Part shown: one piece after another, positions 1 through 7,354 of the stretch | Layout: each line of letters begins with the position of its first letter | Numbering within the stretch: position 1 is the stretch's first letter | From: an uncultured Clostridia bacterium | Lineage (GTDB): Bacteria; Bacillota; Clostridia; TANB77; CAG-508 | Direction of reading: 5' to 3' | Assembly: GCA_934121925.1 (NCBI GenBank) | Contig: CAKOVK010000018.1 | Span: 1 to 30,529 of the forward strand | Length of the DNA: 30,529 bases | Notes under the pieces: generated by a model | The model's input: only the letters and a program-made list of their open reading frames with translations | Told to the model about the DNA's origin: nothing | Database searches by the model: none | Position numbers and translations under genes: made by a program

Positions 1-40
1 CGCATTGTTTGTAAAAATTAATAGTGTTATCTTTGAACAA

Positions 41-68
41 ATTAATGAAAAATAAATTTTTCATTAAT
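41..68. repeat. AT-rich perfect inverted repeat upstream of sleB
   Basis: Two 13-base arms (41-53 and 56-68) are exact reverse complements with 2 bases between them. There is no GC-rich core and no long T-run follows, so this is at best a weak terminator for an upstream gene outside the window, or a protein-binding palindrome. Confidence 0.4.
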
Positions 69-112
69 CCGACAAAGAATGGGACAGTTTAAATTTATAA
101 CCCGTTTAGCAT

Positions 113-139
113 GGAATAAATAAAAAGTAAAACAATCTA
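113..139 (+). promoter_or_regulatory. Possible forespore (sigma-G/F-like) promoter of sleB
   Basis: GGAATA (113-118) is followed after 14 bases by CAATCTA (133-139), loosely resembling the -35 and -10 elements of sigma-G/sigma-F promoters. It lies 27 bases upstream of the sleB start. sleB-ypeB operons are known to be forespore-expressed, which makes this plausible, but the match is degenerate. Confidence 0.25.
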
Positions 140-165
140 TAATTTATAATAAATAGGAGGAATTT

Positions 166-632
166 GTGAAAACTACATTTTATGTTTTTTTTATAATTAT
201 ATTCTCTGCTTGTTTAATATATTTTTCAGGGAATATGCAAAACAATAAAGTTTTAGCAGCAAGCGGTAGTTCTACATCAGATGTACAATTAATAGCAAGA
301 GCAATTAATCGGAGAAGCAAGAGGAGAGAGTTATGAGGGGCAAGTTGCAGTGCGGAGCTGTTATATTAAATAGAGTAAAGCATGCAGATTTTCCTAATAC
401 AATTGCAGGAGTAATCTATCAACCAGGAGCATTTACAGCTGTTTCTGATGGACAAATAAATCACCCTATTAGTGAAGATTCAACAGTTGTAAAAGCGGCT
501 CAAGATGCAATAAATGGTTGGGATCCAACAAATGGATGTATATATTATTTTAACCCAAATACAGCTACGAACAAATGGATTTGGTCAAAAACTATTGTAA
601 AAACTATTGGAAAACATCATTTTTGTAAATAA
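166..632 (+). CDS. sleB: SleB-type spore cortex-lytic hydrolase, needs two +1 recoding events
   Basis: Start is GTG at 166, after an AGGAGG at 155-160. The product has a signal peptide (hydrophobic residues about 5-22) followed by a Hydrolase_2 (SleB) domain. Read conventionally it stops at 334 after 56 residues. Skipping the C at 310 and again the C at 353 restores one 154-residue protein with the family core GEARGE, then EGQVAVGAVILNRV, and the C-terminal GWDPTNG and KWIWSK motifs. Gly49, supplied by the first shift, directly precedes the Glu of GEARGE, the likely catalytic residue. No peptidoglycan-binding domain precedes the catalytic domain, so the protein is shorter than Bacillus SleB. 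SleB enzymes cleave spore cortex peptidoglycan during germination, and ypeB follows as usual. The family call is firm; whether the gene is recoded or a pseudogene is inferred from the pattern across the window. Confidence 0.85.
310..313 (+). other. +1 recoding site CGGA (first in sleB)
   Basis: CGG at 310-312 is in frame with the GTG start (codon 49). Skipping C310 and reading GGA as Gly joins ...ARAIN to GEARGES, the catalytic motif of the family. The preceding codon is AAT. No purine-rich Shine-Dalgarno-like element or stop codon lies at the shift point. Confidence 0.75.
353..356 (+). other. +1 recoding site CGGA (second in sleB)
   Basis: CGG at 353-355 is in frame only after the first shift (14 codons after 311). 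Skipping C353 and reading GGA joins ...EGQVAV to GAVILNRV, the expected SleB sequence. The preceding codon is GTG. Without it the reading ends at TAG 371. Confidence 0.75.
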
Positions 633-649
633 CCTTAAAAATAAAATTT

Positions 650-665
650 ATAGGGCAAGCCCTAT
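650..665. other. Short hairpin between sleB and ypeB
   Basis: ATAGGG (650-655) pairs with CCCTAT (660-665) around a CAAG loop. No T-run follows, so it is unlikely to be a full terminator; it may modulate readthrough into ypeB or mRNA stability. Confidence 0.4.
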
Positions 666-714
666 GTTTGCTCATTATAAGTATAAAGAAAAATTATAAT
701 AAAGGAGAATATTA

Positions 715-2089
715 ATGAATAAATATTTAAATTCAATGAAAAAAAATTATCTTTATGGAATTTTAATAATATTAATAATTGCAAGTATTATTTTAGCATA
801 TTATTTATATAAAGAAAAAAAAGAATACACTATTGCAACTCAAAACCAATACAACTTTGCTTTATATGAATTAATAGATTATGTTCAAGATTTAGAAAAC
901 TATTTAGCAAAAGCAACAATAACAAGCACTCCAGAACATGGAGCAGAAACTTTAACAAAAGTATGGAGAGAAGCAAATTTAGCACAAGTTTATTTAGCTC
1001 AATTACCTATATCTAGTAATGAACTTTCTAACACTTCAAAATTTTTAAATCAGGTAAGTGAGTATAGTTACTCGCTTTCAAGAAAAAATATATATAACGA
1101 AGAATTATCACAGGAAGATTTAAATAATTTAAAAGAACTACATGGATATAGTAAAGAACTAAAAAATACGTTAGATCAACTTGCAACAGATATGAATGAA
1201 CGGAAGAATAAGTTGGAAGGAGCTTACAAAAGATACAAAAACTGCATTTGCACAGCAGGTTGATAATTTGTCTACTGCAACATTTAGTAATATAGATGAA
1301 AATTTTGGAGAATATGCAGGGTTAATATATGATGGAGCTTTTTCAGAACATATGGAAAGTGCCGAAAAGAAAGGACTTGTAGGAGAAGAAATAGATGAAG
1401 AAAAAGCAAAACAAATAGCAAAAGATTTCATTGGAGAAGATAGAATAAAAGAATTTAATTCTAATGGACTAATAGAGAATGGAAATATTCAGGTTTATGA
1501 TTTTAATGCTAAAATAAATGATGAGGGGAACAATAATAATTTAACAATATCAATAGCTAAAAAGGGTGGACATATTGTAAATATGAATTACAATAGAGAA
1601 GTAAAAACAGAAGTAATAAGTCAAGATGAAGCAAATGAAAAGGGAAAAGAATTTTTAAATTCACGTGGAATATCAAATATGAAAGCAACTTATTATTTAA
1701 AAGAAGGTGGAATCGTAACAATAAATTATGCATATGAACAAAATGGAGTAACAATTTATCCAGATTTAATAAAAGTAAAAGTTGCATTAGATAATGGAGA
1801 AATATTAGGTGTTGAAACATCTGGATATTTAAATAATCATACTGAAAGAACTTTTACAAAAGCTAAAATATCTATGGAAGAGGCAAGAAGTAAATTAAAT
1901 AAAAGCTTAGAAATTACAAGTGAAGGCATGGCAATTATTCCAACAGAGTGGAAAACAGAAATATTATGTTATGAATTTAAAGGGAAAATAGATGATACTG
2001 ATTTTCTTGTTTATACAAATGTTGAAACAGGAAGGGAAGAAAATATTTTAGTTATTATAAATACACCGAATGGAATATTAACACAATAA
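715..2089 (+). CDS. ypeB: YpeB, SleB partner and spore germination protein, needs +1 recoding
   Basis: The start is ATG 715 with AAAGGAG at 702-708. Conventional reading gives 182 residues to TGA 1261-1263; skipping C1201 gives 457 residues, close to Bacillus YpeB (about 450). An N-terminal membrane anchor spans residues about 12-30, followed by a helical region. Three PepSY-like modules fill the second half, starting near EEKAKQIAKDF, SQDEANEKGKEF and SMEEARSKL. The junction restores NEGRISW, which I recall as family-typical. YpeB is required for SleB localisation and stability in spores, and the two genes are adjacent here as in other spore formers. The downstream ORF has its own ATG at 1196, but without a ribosome binding site; it starts inside the first ORF and is best read as the continuation of the same gene. 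Confidence 0.85.
1201..1204 (+). other. +1 recoding site CGGA in ypeB
   Basis: CGG at 1201-1203 is codon 163 of the ypeB frame. Skipping C1201 reads GGA as Gly and joins ATDMNE to GRISWKEL. The preceding codon is GAA. Conventional reading goes 20 codons further to a TGA. Confidence 0.75.
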
Positions 2090-2179
2090 AAAGAAAAAAT
2101 TGTTAAAATAAAAATAATTCTTTTGCAAATAATATAATTAGAAAAGTGGAAAACATTTTTCTAAAAGGAGGATTTTAAG

Positions 2180-2347
2180 ATGGCTAGAAGTAAAACTTTA
2201 ATGTCTGAGAATCTAAAAGAAGAAATTGCAAAAGAATTAGGAGTATATGAAAAAGTAAAACATGATGGCGGATGGGGAAATGTATCTGCAAAAGATTGTG
2301 GTAGCATGGTTGCAAAAGCAATTGAAATAGCAAATAGAAAAGCATAA
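2180..2347 (+). CDS. Small acid-soluble spore protein, alpha/beta type (divergent, 55 residues)
   Basis: ATG 2180 follows AAAAGGAGG (2164-2172). The 55-residue product has the two SASP landmarks: LKEEIAKELGV (residues about 12-22, containing the EIA-ELG germination-protease type site) and, near the C-terminus, GNVSAKDCGSMVAKAIEIA, resembling the conserved GNLTSREAGxVGGxMV DNA-binding helix. These proteins coat spore DNA and are degraded at germination. It is shorter than typical 60-70 residue members and lacks the usual VGG. It contains CGGA out of phase (GGC GGA at 2267-2272) and needs no frameshift. Its position right after sleB-ypeB supports a spore role. Confidence 0.75.
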   Translation: MARSKTLMSENLKEEIAKELGVYEKVKHDGGWGNVSAKDCGSMVAKAIEIANRKA

Positions 2348-2354
2348 GAAGAAG

Positions 2355-2391
2355 GACAAGGAAGTTTAACTTATACTTCCTTGTCTTTTTT
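2355..2391 (+). terminator. Rho-independent terminator of the SASP gene
   Basis: An 11-bp perfect stem (2355-2365 with 2375-2385, core GACAAGGAAGT) with a 9-base loop is followed by six Ts (2386-2391). The right arm overlaps the stop codon (2371-2373) and last codons of the convergent transferase gene on the minus strand. Confidence 0.85.
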
Positions 2392-3850
2392 GTTGTATTT
2401 TGAAGAAATAGTGGAAAATAATAAATATATTGAAGGTGATGCAATAAAAGCTAACATTAAATATTGATCATATCTATAACGAGGTTGAACCTCAATTAGT
2501 AAGTGTGCACAAAAATAAAGTATAAAAATAATTTCAAATAGTATTTGTGTCTGATATAAATTATTTTTAGTATTATAAAACTTGCTTTCTTTGACATTAA
2601 TAATGACTGTTAATAAACTGAAAACAATTAATAAGAAGTATTGCACATATCCATAGTATTTTATAAAAATATAACTTTTACTATTTTGGATTATACTACC
2701 AGAAAAATCAATTTGATTATCCTCTTTACCAGCAAAAACCAACATTTTATCTTTTATATAAACAAGAGTTTCCCTAGTGTTTTGTGTAAATTTATTAACT
2801 ATGAAATTTTTACATTCATTATTATACAGTTCATAGTCAAAATTTAATTTTTGTAAGTCAAAGTAAACTTGAGTTTTTTCAGCATTTTCTGTAGGCATAT
2901 TATAGATTCCATTTCCGTGTATGCCAAGTACAAATTTAAAATATTTAGCATTAGAAGAAAGAGTAGAAGTAGGCACAATATTTAAATTCAATAAGGTATA
3001 GTCAAATATTTTCATAGTAGAAAATGTTGATAAAGCAATTAATAAAAATCCTAAAAGAAAAACTTTCCAATTTTTAAAATTATTAATAAGAAGTTTCCAC
3101 AAAAGAAATCCACAAAAAGCTATTAGAATTATAATAGAACTTGGTCTAATTATATTTGCAATACCTACTAAAGTACCACTTAAAATATAATAAAACCATT
3201 TATCTTTAATAAAAAAGTATATAGATAATATTATAAGCAAAGTAGAAAAGTGTTGATTGTTTATTACAGAAGAGCCAGCTATGTTAAAAAATAATAAACT
3301 ATATATTATAGAAGATATAATTCCAATTTTTTTTGTATATACTTTAGAAGCAATTTTATAAACAAAGACATTAGTTAAACTCATAAATAATATTTCAAAT
3401 ATTTTTAGAAATATTAAATGTCTACCAAAAATCTTTATAACTAATGCAAGATACATTACAAAACCGGTTTGAAAATTATAAAAATAAAAATAATTAGTTT
3501 TATCAAAACTTAACATATTAAAAGTACCGATTAACTACTGAATTGGCACCTTTTATAAGTGCTTCGTAATCGCTTACTGGTTCAGTCCTTGCATAGATTC
3601 CCCATACTGCATATATTAAAAAAGAAAAAATGAAAATCAGCAGACTATAGTGGTTAAAGTTTTTGTTATTAAGCAATTTATAAATACTAAATAATATTGT
3701 TAATATTAATATTATAGATAAAAAAGTTATTTTAAATACAGGTTGTTCCAATTGGTAAATGCAACATGAAAATATATAATAAACAAGAATAATTCCAAGA
3801 ACAATTTCAATTCCATAAATTAAAAAGTTCATACAATGAGTTTTTTTCAT
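2371..3850 (-). CDS. ArnT/GT39-like polytopic membrane glycosyltransferase, needs +1 recoding
   Basis: Transcription runs from ATG 3850 (4-base ATGA overlap with gtrA) to TAA 2371-2373. Conventional reading stops at 3518 after 110 residues; skipping the C of CGG (3529) continues into a 381-residue ORF and gives 492 residues. The first part has two to three membrane segments and an SDYEA motif like the acidic D/E motif in the first periplasmic loop of GT-C enzymes; the second part carries many membrane helices, RPSS, and QPRYRYD near the end, as in ArnT/PMT-type proteins that use polyprenyl-phosphate sugars. The junction reads NSVVNGTFNMLSFDK, continuous in family style. It is the last gene of the operon, beside GtrB and GtrA homologues that make and flip such donors, so it probably adds a side-branch sugar. 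Acceptor unknown. Confidence 0.7.
3526..3529 (-). other. +1 recoding site CGGT in the ArnT-like transferase gene
   Basis: On the minus strand CGG (3529-3527) is codon 108, two codons before a TAA. Skipping C3529 reads GGT as Gly and enters the frame of the long downstream ORF exactly. The preceding codon is AAT. This is the only site with T rather than A in position four, and the only one outside a sporulation gene. Confidence 0.7.
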
Positions 3851-4287
3851 TTTCTATCCTTTCTAAATACAAATAATTTACTAAATATATAGTTTCCTAT
3901 CACAACAGCTACTTGAGCAACTAATGTAAATATTACTACATATAAATCTGAATCTAGTTTTAATAATGTTACAAAGAACCACATTATAAACATTTCCAAT
4001 AATAATGTTGCAATTCTTGCTACTACAAAACTTATAAATTCTTTTAACTTATTTTGATTTTTGCTTTCAAATACAAATTTTCTATTTGTAAAATAAGCAA
4101 AGATTACTGCTACTATCCATGAAATTATTATAGCAATTTGCAACTGAAATCCATTAGTTGGATCAAGTATTGTAAATAATAAAATATATTTTGTTATTAA
4201 ATTAACAAGAGTTGTTAATACTCCAAAAATTAAATAATTAATTATTTCTTTATATTTTATATATAATTCTTTTATTTTTTTTATCAT
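3847..4287 (-). CDS. gtrA: GtrA-family membrane protein
   Basis: The 146-residue product has four hydrophobic segments and the family signature: an N-terminal YLIFGVLTTLVN, then WIVAVIFAYFTNRKFVF between helices two and three. GtrA/DPMS-like small membrane proteins are thought to flip polyprenyl-phosphate sugars across the membrane or assist their use. AAGGTGA precedes ATG 4287. It sits between the GtrB-like synthase and the ArnT-like transferase and overlaps the latter by 4 bases, indicating translational coupling. The sugar is not evident from sequence. Confidence 0.8.
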   Translation of the reverse strand: MIKKIKELYIKYKEIINYLIFGVLTTLVNLITKYILLFTILDPTNGFQLQIAIIISWIVAVIFAYFTNRKFVFESKNQNKLKEFISFVVARIATLLLEMFIMWFFVTLLKLDSDLYVVIFTLVAQVAVVIGNYIFSKLFVFRKDRK

Positions 4288-4296
4288 TTTTTCACC

Positions 4297-5232
4297 TTAT
4301 TCTATATTTATTGTTTTATCGATTATATATTGTGGACGTTCTTTGCTTTCATCATAAATTCTGCCAATATATTCAGACATCATCCAAAGAGATAATAATT
4401 GAACACCGGCAAAAAAAGTTATAGCAACCATAATAGAAGTCCAACCTGGAGTTATATTATTCCAATCAAATATAAAAGATAAAAGTGCATAAATCAAAAT
4501 TATAAATGAGATAAATATAGATAGTATGCCAAACCCACCTAGTATTTTTAATGGCTTAGTAGAAAAACCTATAATACCATCTGCAGCAAGTTTAAGCATT
4601 TTCTTTAGTGGATATTTTGTTTTACCAGCGAAACGTTCTTTGCGCTCATATTCATAAGCATATTGTTTATAACCAACCCAACTAAATAAACCTCTTAAAA
4701 ATTTGTTGTGCTCTGGTAAAGAATTAATAATATCAACGACTTTTCTATCTACTAATCTAAAATCTCCAGTATCTTTAGGAATGTCTACATCAGATAGTGC
4801 ATTTAAAGTTTTGTAAAACATGCTTGCTGTAAGAAGTTTAAATTTAGATTCACCATCACGTTTTTTTCTTTTTCCATAAATTACTTCATTACCTTGTTCC
4901 CAAAGTTTAAGCATTTCGGGAATCAATTCTGGAGGATCCTGCAAATCTGCATCTATTATAACTATTGCATCACCAGTAATATATTTTAAACCAGCAGTTA
5001 CTGCACATTGATGGCCAAAATTTCTAGAAAAAGAAATTATTTTAACATTTTTGTCTTCTTTAGCTATATTTTCTAATATATTTAAAGTCTTATCTTGACT
5101 TCCATCATTAACAAATATTATTTCATATTCGTAGTTCTGAATAGAATTGCAGACTTTAGTTATTCTGTTATAGCATTCTTCAGCTACTTCTTCTTCATAA
5201 TACATTGGTATAACTATAGATAATTTTTTCAT
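4297..5232 (-). CDS. GtrB/DPM1-like polyprenyl-phosphate sugar synthase (GT2)
   Basis: The GT2 domain opens with LSIVIPMYYEEE, followed by FVNDGSQDKT and the metal-binding DADLQDPPE; two C-terminal membrane helices end in WMMSEYIGRIYDE, typical of GtrB/ArnC/YkoT proteins. These make undecaprenyl-phosphate sugars from nucleotide sugars. I chose ATG 5232 (311 residues) because AAAGGATGAG lies just upstream of it; ATG 5244 (315 residues) overlaps that ribosome binding site and the stop of the preceding gene. It works with the adjacent gtrA and ArnT-like genes as a three-gene donor, flip and transfer set. Confidence 0.85.
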   Translation of the reverse strand: MKKLSIVIPMYYEEEVAEECYNRITKVCNSIQNYEYEIIFVNDGSQDKTLNILENIAKEDKNVKIISFSRNFGHQCAVTAGLKYITGDAIVIIDADLQDPPELIPEMLKLWEQGNEVIYGKRKKRDGESKFKLLTASMFYKTLNALSDVDIPKDTGDFRLVDRKVVDIINSLPEHNKFLRGLFSWVGYKQYAYEYERKERFAGKTKYPLKKMLKLAADGIIGFSTKPLKILGGFGILSIFISFIILIYALLSFIFDWNNITPGWTSIMVAITFFAGVQLLSLWMMSEYIGRIYDESKERPQYIIDKTINIE

Positions 5233-5240
5233 AATATAAC

Positions 5241-6350
5241 TCATCCTTTTTTATTATATTTATTTATTATTGCATCTACTATTCGTTCACTTGCATGTCC
5301 ATCCCCATATGGATTTGAAGCTTTGCTCATTTTGCTATATTCTTCGTTATCTGTTAATAATTTTTTAGTTTCGTTGTAAATTGTTTCTTCATCTGTACCA
5401 ACAAGCTTTAATGTACCTGCTGAAATGCCTTCAGGTCTTTCTGTTGTGTCTCTTAAAACTAATACTGGCTTTCCAAGAGACGGAGCTTCTTCTTGAATTC
5501 CGCCACTATCTGTTAAAATAATATGAGATTTAGCAATAAAATTATGGAAATCGATTACTTCTAATGGTTCAATTAATTTTACTTTATCGTCATCTCCGAA
5601 AATTTCATTTGCAACTTCTCTTACTTTTGGATTTAAATGAACGGGATATACTACTTTAACATTGTCAAATTCGTCTACAATTCTTCTAATAGCTTTGAAC
5701 ATATGCCTCATAGGTTCACCTAAATTTTCCCTCCTATGAGCTGTAAGAAGTATTAATTTATCATTACCTAACCACTCAAAAATTTCGTTGTTGTAGTCTT
5801 TTTTTACAGTAGTTGAAAGGGCATCGATTGCAGTATTGCCTGTAACAAAGATATTTTCTTCTTTTTTACCTTCTTTTAATAGGCTGCTTTTACTGTTTTC
5901 CGTTGGCGCAAAATGCATATCTGCTAAAACTCCAACCATTTGTCTATTCATTTCTTCTGGATATGGAGAATATTTATTCCAAGTTCTAAGACCTGCTTCA
6001 ACATGACCAATATCTGTTTGGGTATAATATGCAGCTAAAGCACCAGCAAATGTTGTTGTTGTATCTCCATGCACTAAAACAATATCGGGTTTTTCCTTGT
6101 TCATAACTTCTTCTAAGCCTTTTAAAGCTCTACTGGTTATATCACTTAACGTTTGACCAGACTGCATAATGTTTAAATCATAATCTGGTTTAATATCAAA
6201 TACTTCTAATACTTGATCAAGCATTTGTCTATGTTGTGCTGTTACACAAACAATGCATTCAATTTCTTTCCTTGATTTTAATTCTTTAACAAGAGGAGCC
6301 ATTTTTATAGCTTCTGGTCTTGTACCGAAAACTGTCATTACTTTAATCAT
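5241..6350 (-). CDS. mnaA: UDP-N-acetylglucosamine 2-epimerase (non-hydrolysing)
   Basis: Interconverts UDP-GlcNAc and UDP-ManNAc in the cytoplasm. It starts MIKVMTVFGTRPEAIKMAPL, and contains VHGDTTT, HVEAGLRT, PEEMNR, LLTAHRREN, TDSGGIQEEAPSLGKP and LRDTTERPE, all diagnostic of the WecB/MnaA family. ATG 6350 gives 369 residues, with AAGGG at suitable spacing; ATG 6359 would add three. In this operon it probably supplies ManNAc to the GT26 domain encoded at 7355-9589, as in TagA-type teichoic acid linkage units. Confidence 0.92.
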   Translation of the reverse strand: MIKVMTVFGTRPEAIKMAPLVKELKSRKEIECIVCVTAQHRQMLDQVLEVFDIKPDYDLNIMQSGQTLSDITSRALKGLEEVMNKEKPDIVLVHGDTTTTFAGALAAYYTQTDIGHVEAGLRTWNKYSPYPEEMNRQMVGVLADMHFAPTENSKSSLLKEGKKEENIFVTGNTAIDALSTTVKKDYNNEIFEWLGNDKLILLTAHRRENLGEPMRHMFKAIRRIVDEFDNVKVVYPVHLNPKVREVANEIFGDDDKVKLIEPLEVIDFHNFIAKSHIILTDSGGIQEEAPSLGKPVLVLRDTTERPEGISAGTLKLVGTDEETIYNETKKLLTDNEEYSKMSKASNPYGDGHASERIVDAIINKYNKKG

Positions 6351-6362
6351 ATAAATCATCCC

Positions 6363-7346
6363 TTAATTCATTTTATTTTTTTCTAAATAATAAATTATTT
6401 TTGCTAGAAATTTATTAAAATTCTTTAAATATAAATTTTTAAATCCACCTTTATTTATATATATGTTTTCCTTATAATTTGGAAAGGTTTTATTAACACA
6501 GTCTAAAGAATATATTATACCATTATTGAATTTTTGCTTATCTTTTGTTTTTGCAAGTCTTTTTATATATGTTGCAAACATATATCTTACATAAATATAT
6601 TCTAGTTCTGATTTATAAAAAGAATATAAATCATTTTTCTTGTAATATTCTAATATTTTCTCTAATACAAAATTTATATCCTTTAATTTGTCGGAGTATG
6701 TATATGTTATTGAATTTTTCCTTTGGTAATATTTATAACCTGGAAAATCTAAATAGCCCAAACTCGTTAGATTTGGAATTAATTTATGCATCAATAAAAC
6801 ATCTTCAAACCAAGTATTAGGAGTAAATAGAAGATTAGAATCTTTAAATAAATCTCTTTTGTACATTTTATTACATGCCATGCAGTACATATTAATTAAA
6901 AAATCCTTTTTGAGATTTAAATCAAAGTCTTTTAAGTCATGTTTGATACCAGCATTTACTATTGATTTCTTGTTTGGGTAAATTAGCTCAACATTAAATG
7001 CAACAGCATCATATGGAAAGTCTTTAATTTTATTCCATAATTTTTCAAATAAAGTTAAATCTACTTCATCATCACCATCTACAAATGCTATATATTTTCC
7101 AGAGGATGATTTAATGCCGATATTTCTAGTAATACTTAGACCAGAATTTTTCTGAGAAATTACTTGTATTTTATCAGGATGTTTTTCCTTATACATATTT
7201 AAAATGCTTAATGTATTATCAGTAGAACCATCATCAATGGCGATTATTTCTAGTTCTTTTTTAGTTTGATTAATTAAAGAGTCTAAACATTGCGAGATGT
7301 ATCTTTCTACATTATAAGCTGGAACGATAACGCTAATATCTATCAT
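6363..7346 (-). CDS. Glycosyltransferase family 2
   Basis: The N-terminal GT-A fold shows ISVIVPAYNVERYISQCLDS, AIDDGSTDNT and the metal-binding FVDGDDEV (near residues 88-95), followed by a divergent C-terminal half without membrane helices. It probably adds one sugar to the lipid-linked repeat on the cytoplasmic face. Donor and linkage cannot be read from sequence. It lies 8 bases downstream of the polymerase/GT26 gene in the same operon. Confidence 0.85.
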   Translation of the reverse strand: MIDISVIVPAYNVERYISQCLDSLINQTKKELEIIAIDDGSTDNTLSILNMYKEKHPDKIQVISQKNSGLSITRNIGIKSSSGKYIAFVDGDDEVDLTLFEKLWNKIKDFPYDAVAFNVELIYPNKKSIVNAGIKHDLKDFDLNLKKDFLINMYCMACNKMYKRDLFKDSNLLFTPNTWFEDVLLMHKLIPNLTSLGYLDFPGYKYYQRKNSITYTYSDKLKDINFVLEKILEYYKKNDLYSFYKSELEYIYVRYMFATYIKRLAKTKDKQKFNNGIIYSLDCVNKTFPNYKENIYINKGGFKNLYLKNFNKFLAKIIYYLEKNKMN

Positions 7347-7354
7347 AAATATTA

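Noticed and set aside
2267..2272. A seventh recoding site at CGGA in the SASP gene
   Set aside because: The bases read GGC GGA in frame, so CGG is out of phase, and the normal reading gives the complete SASP motifs.
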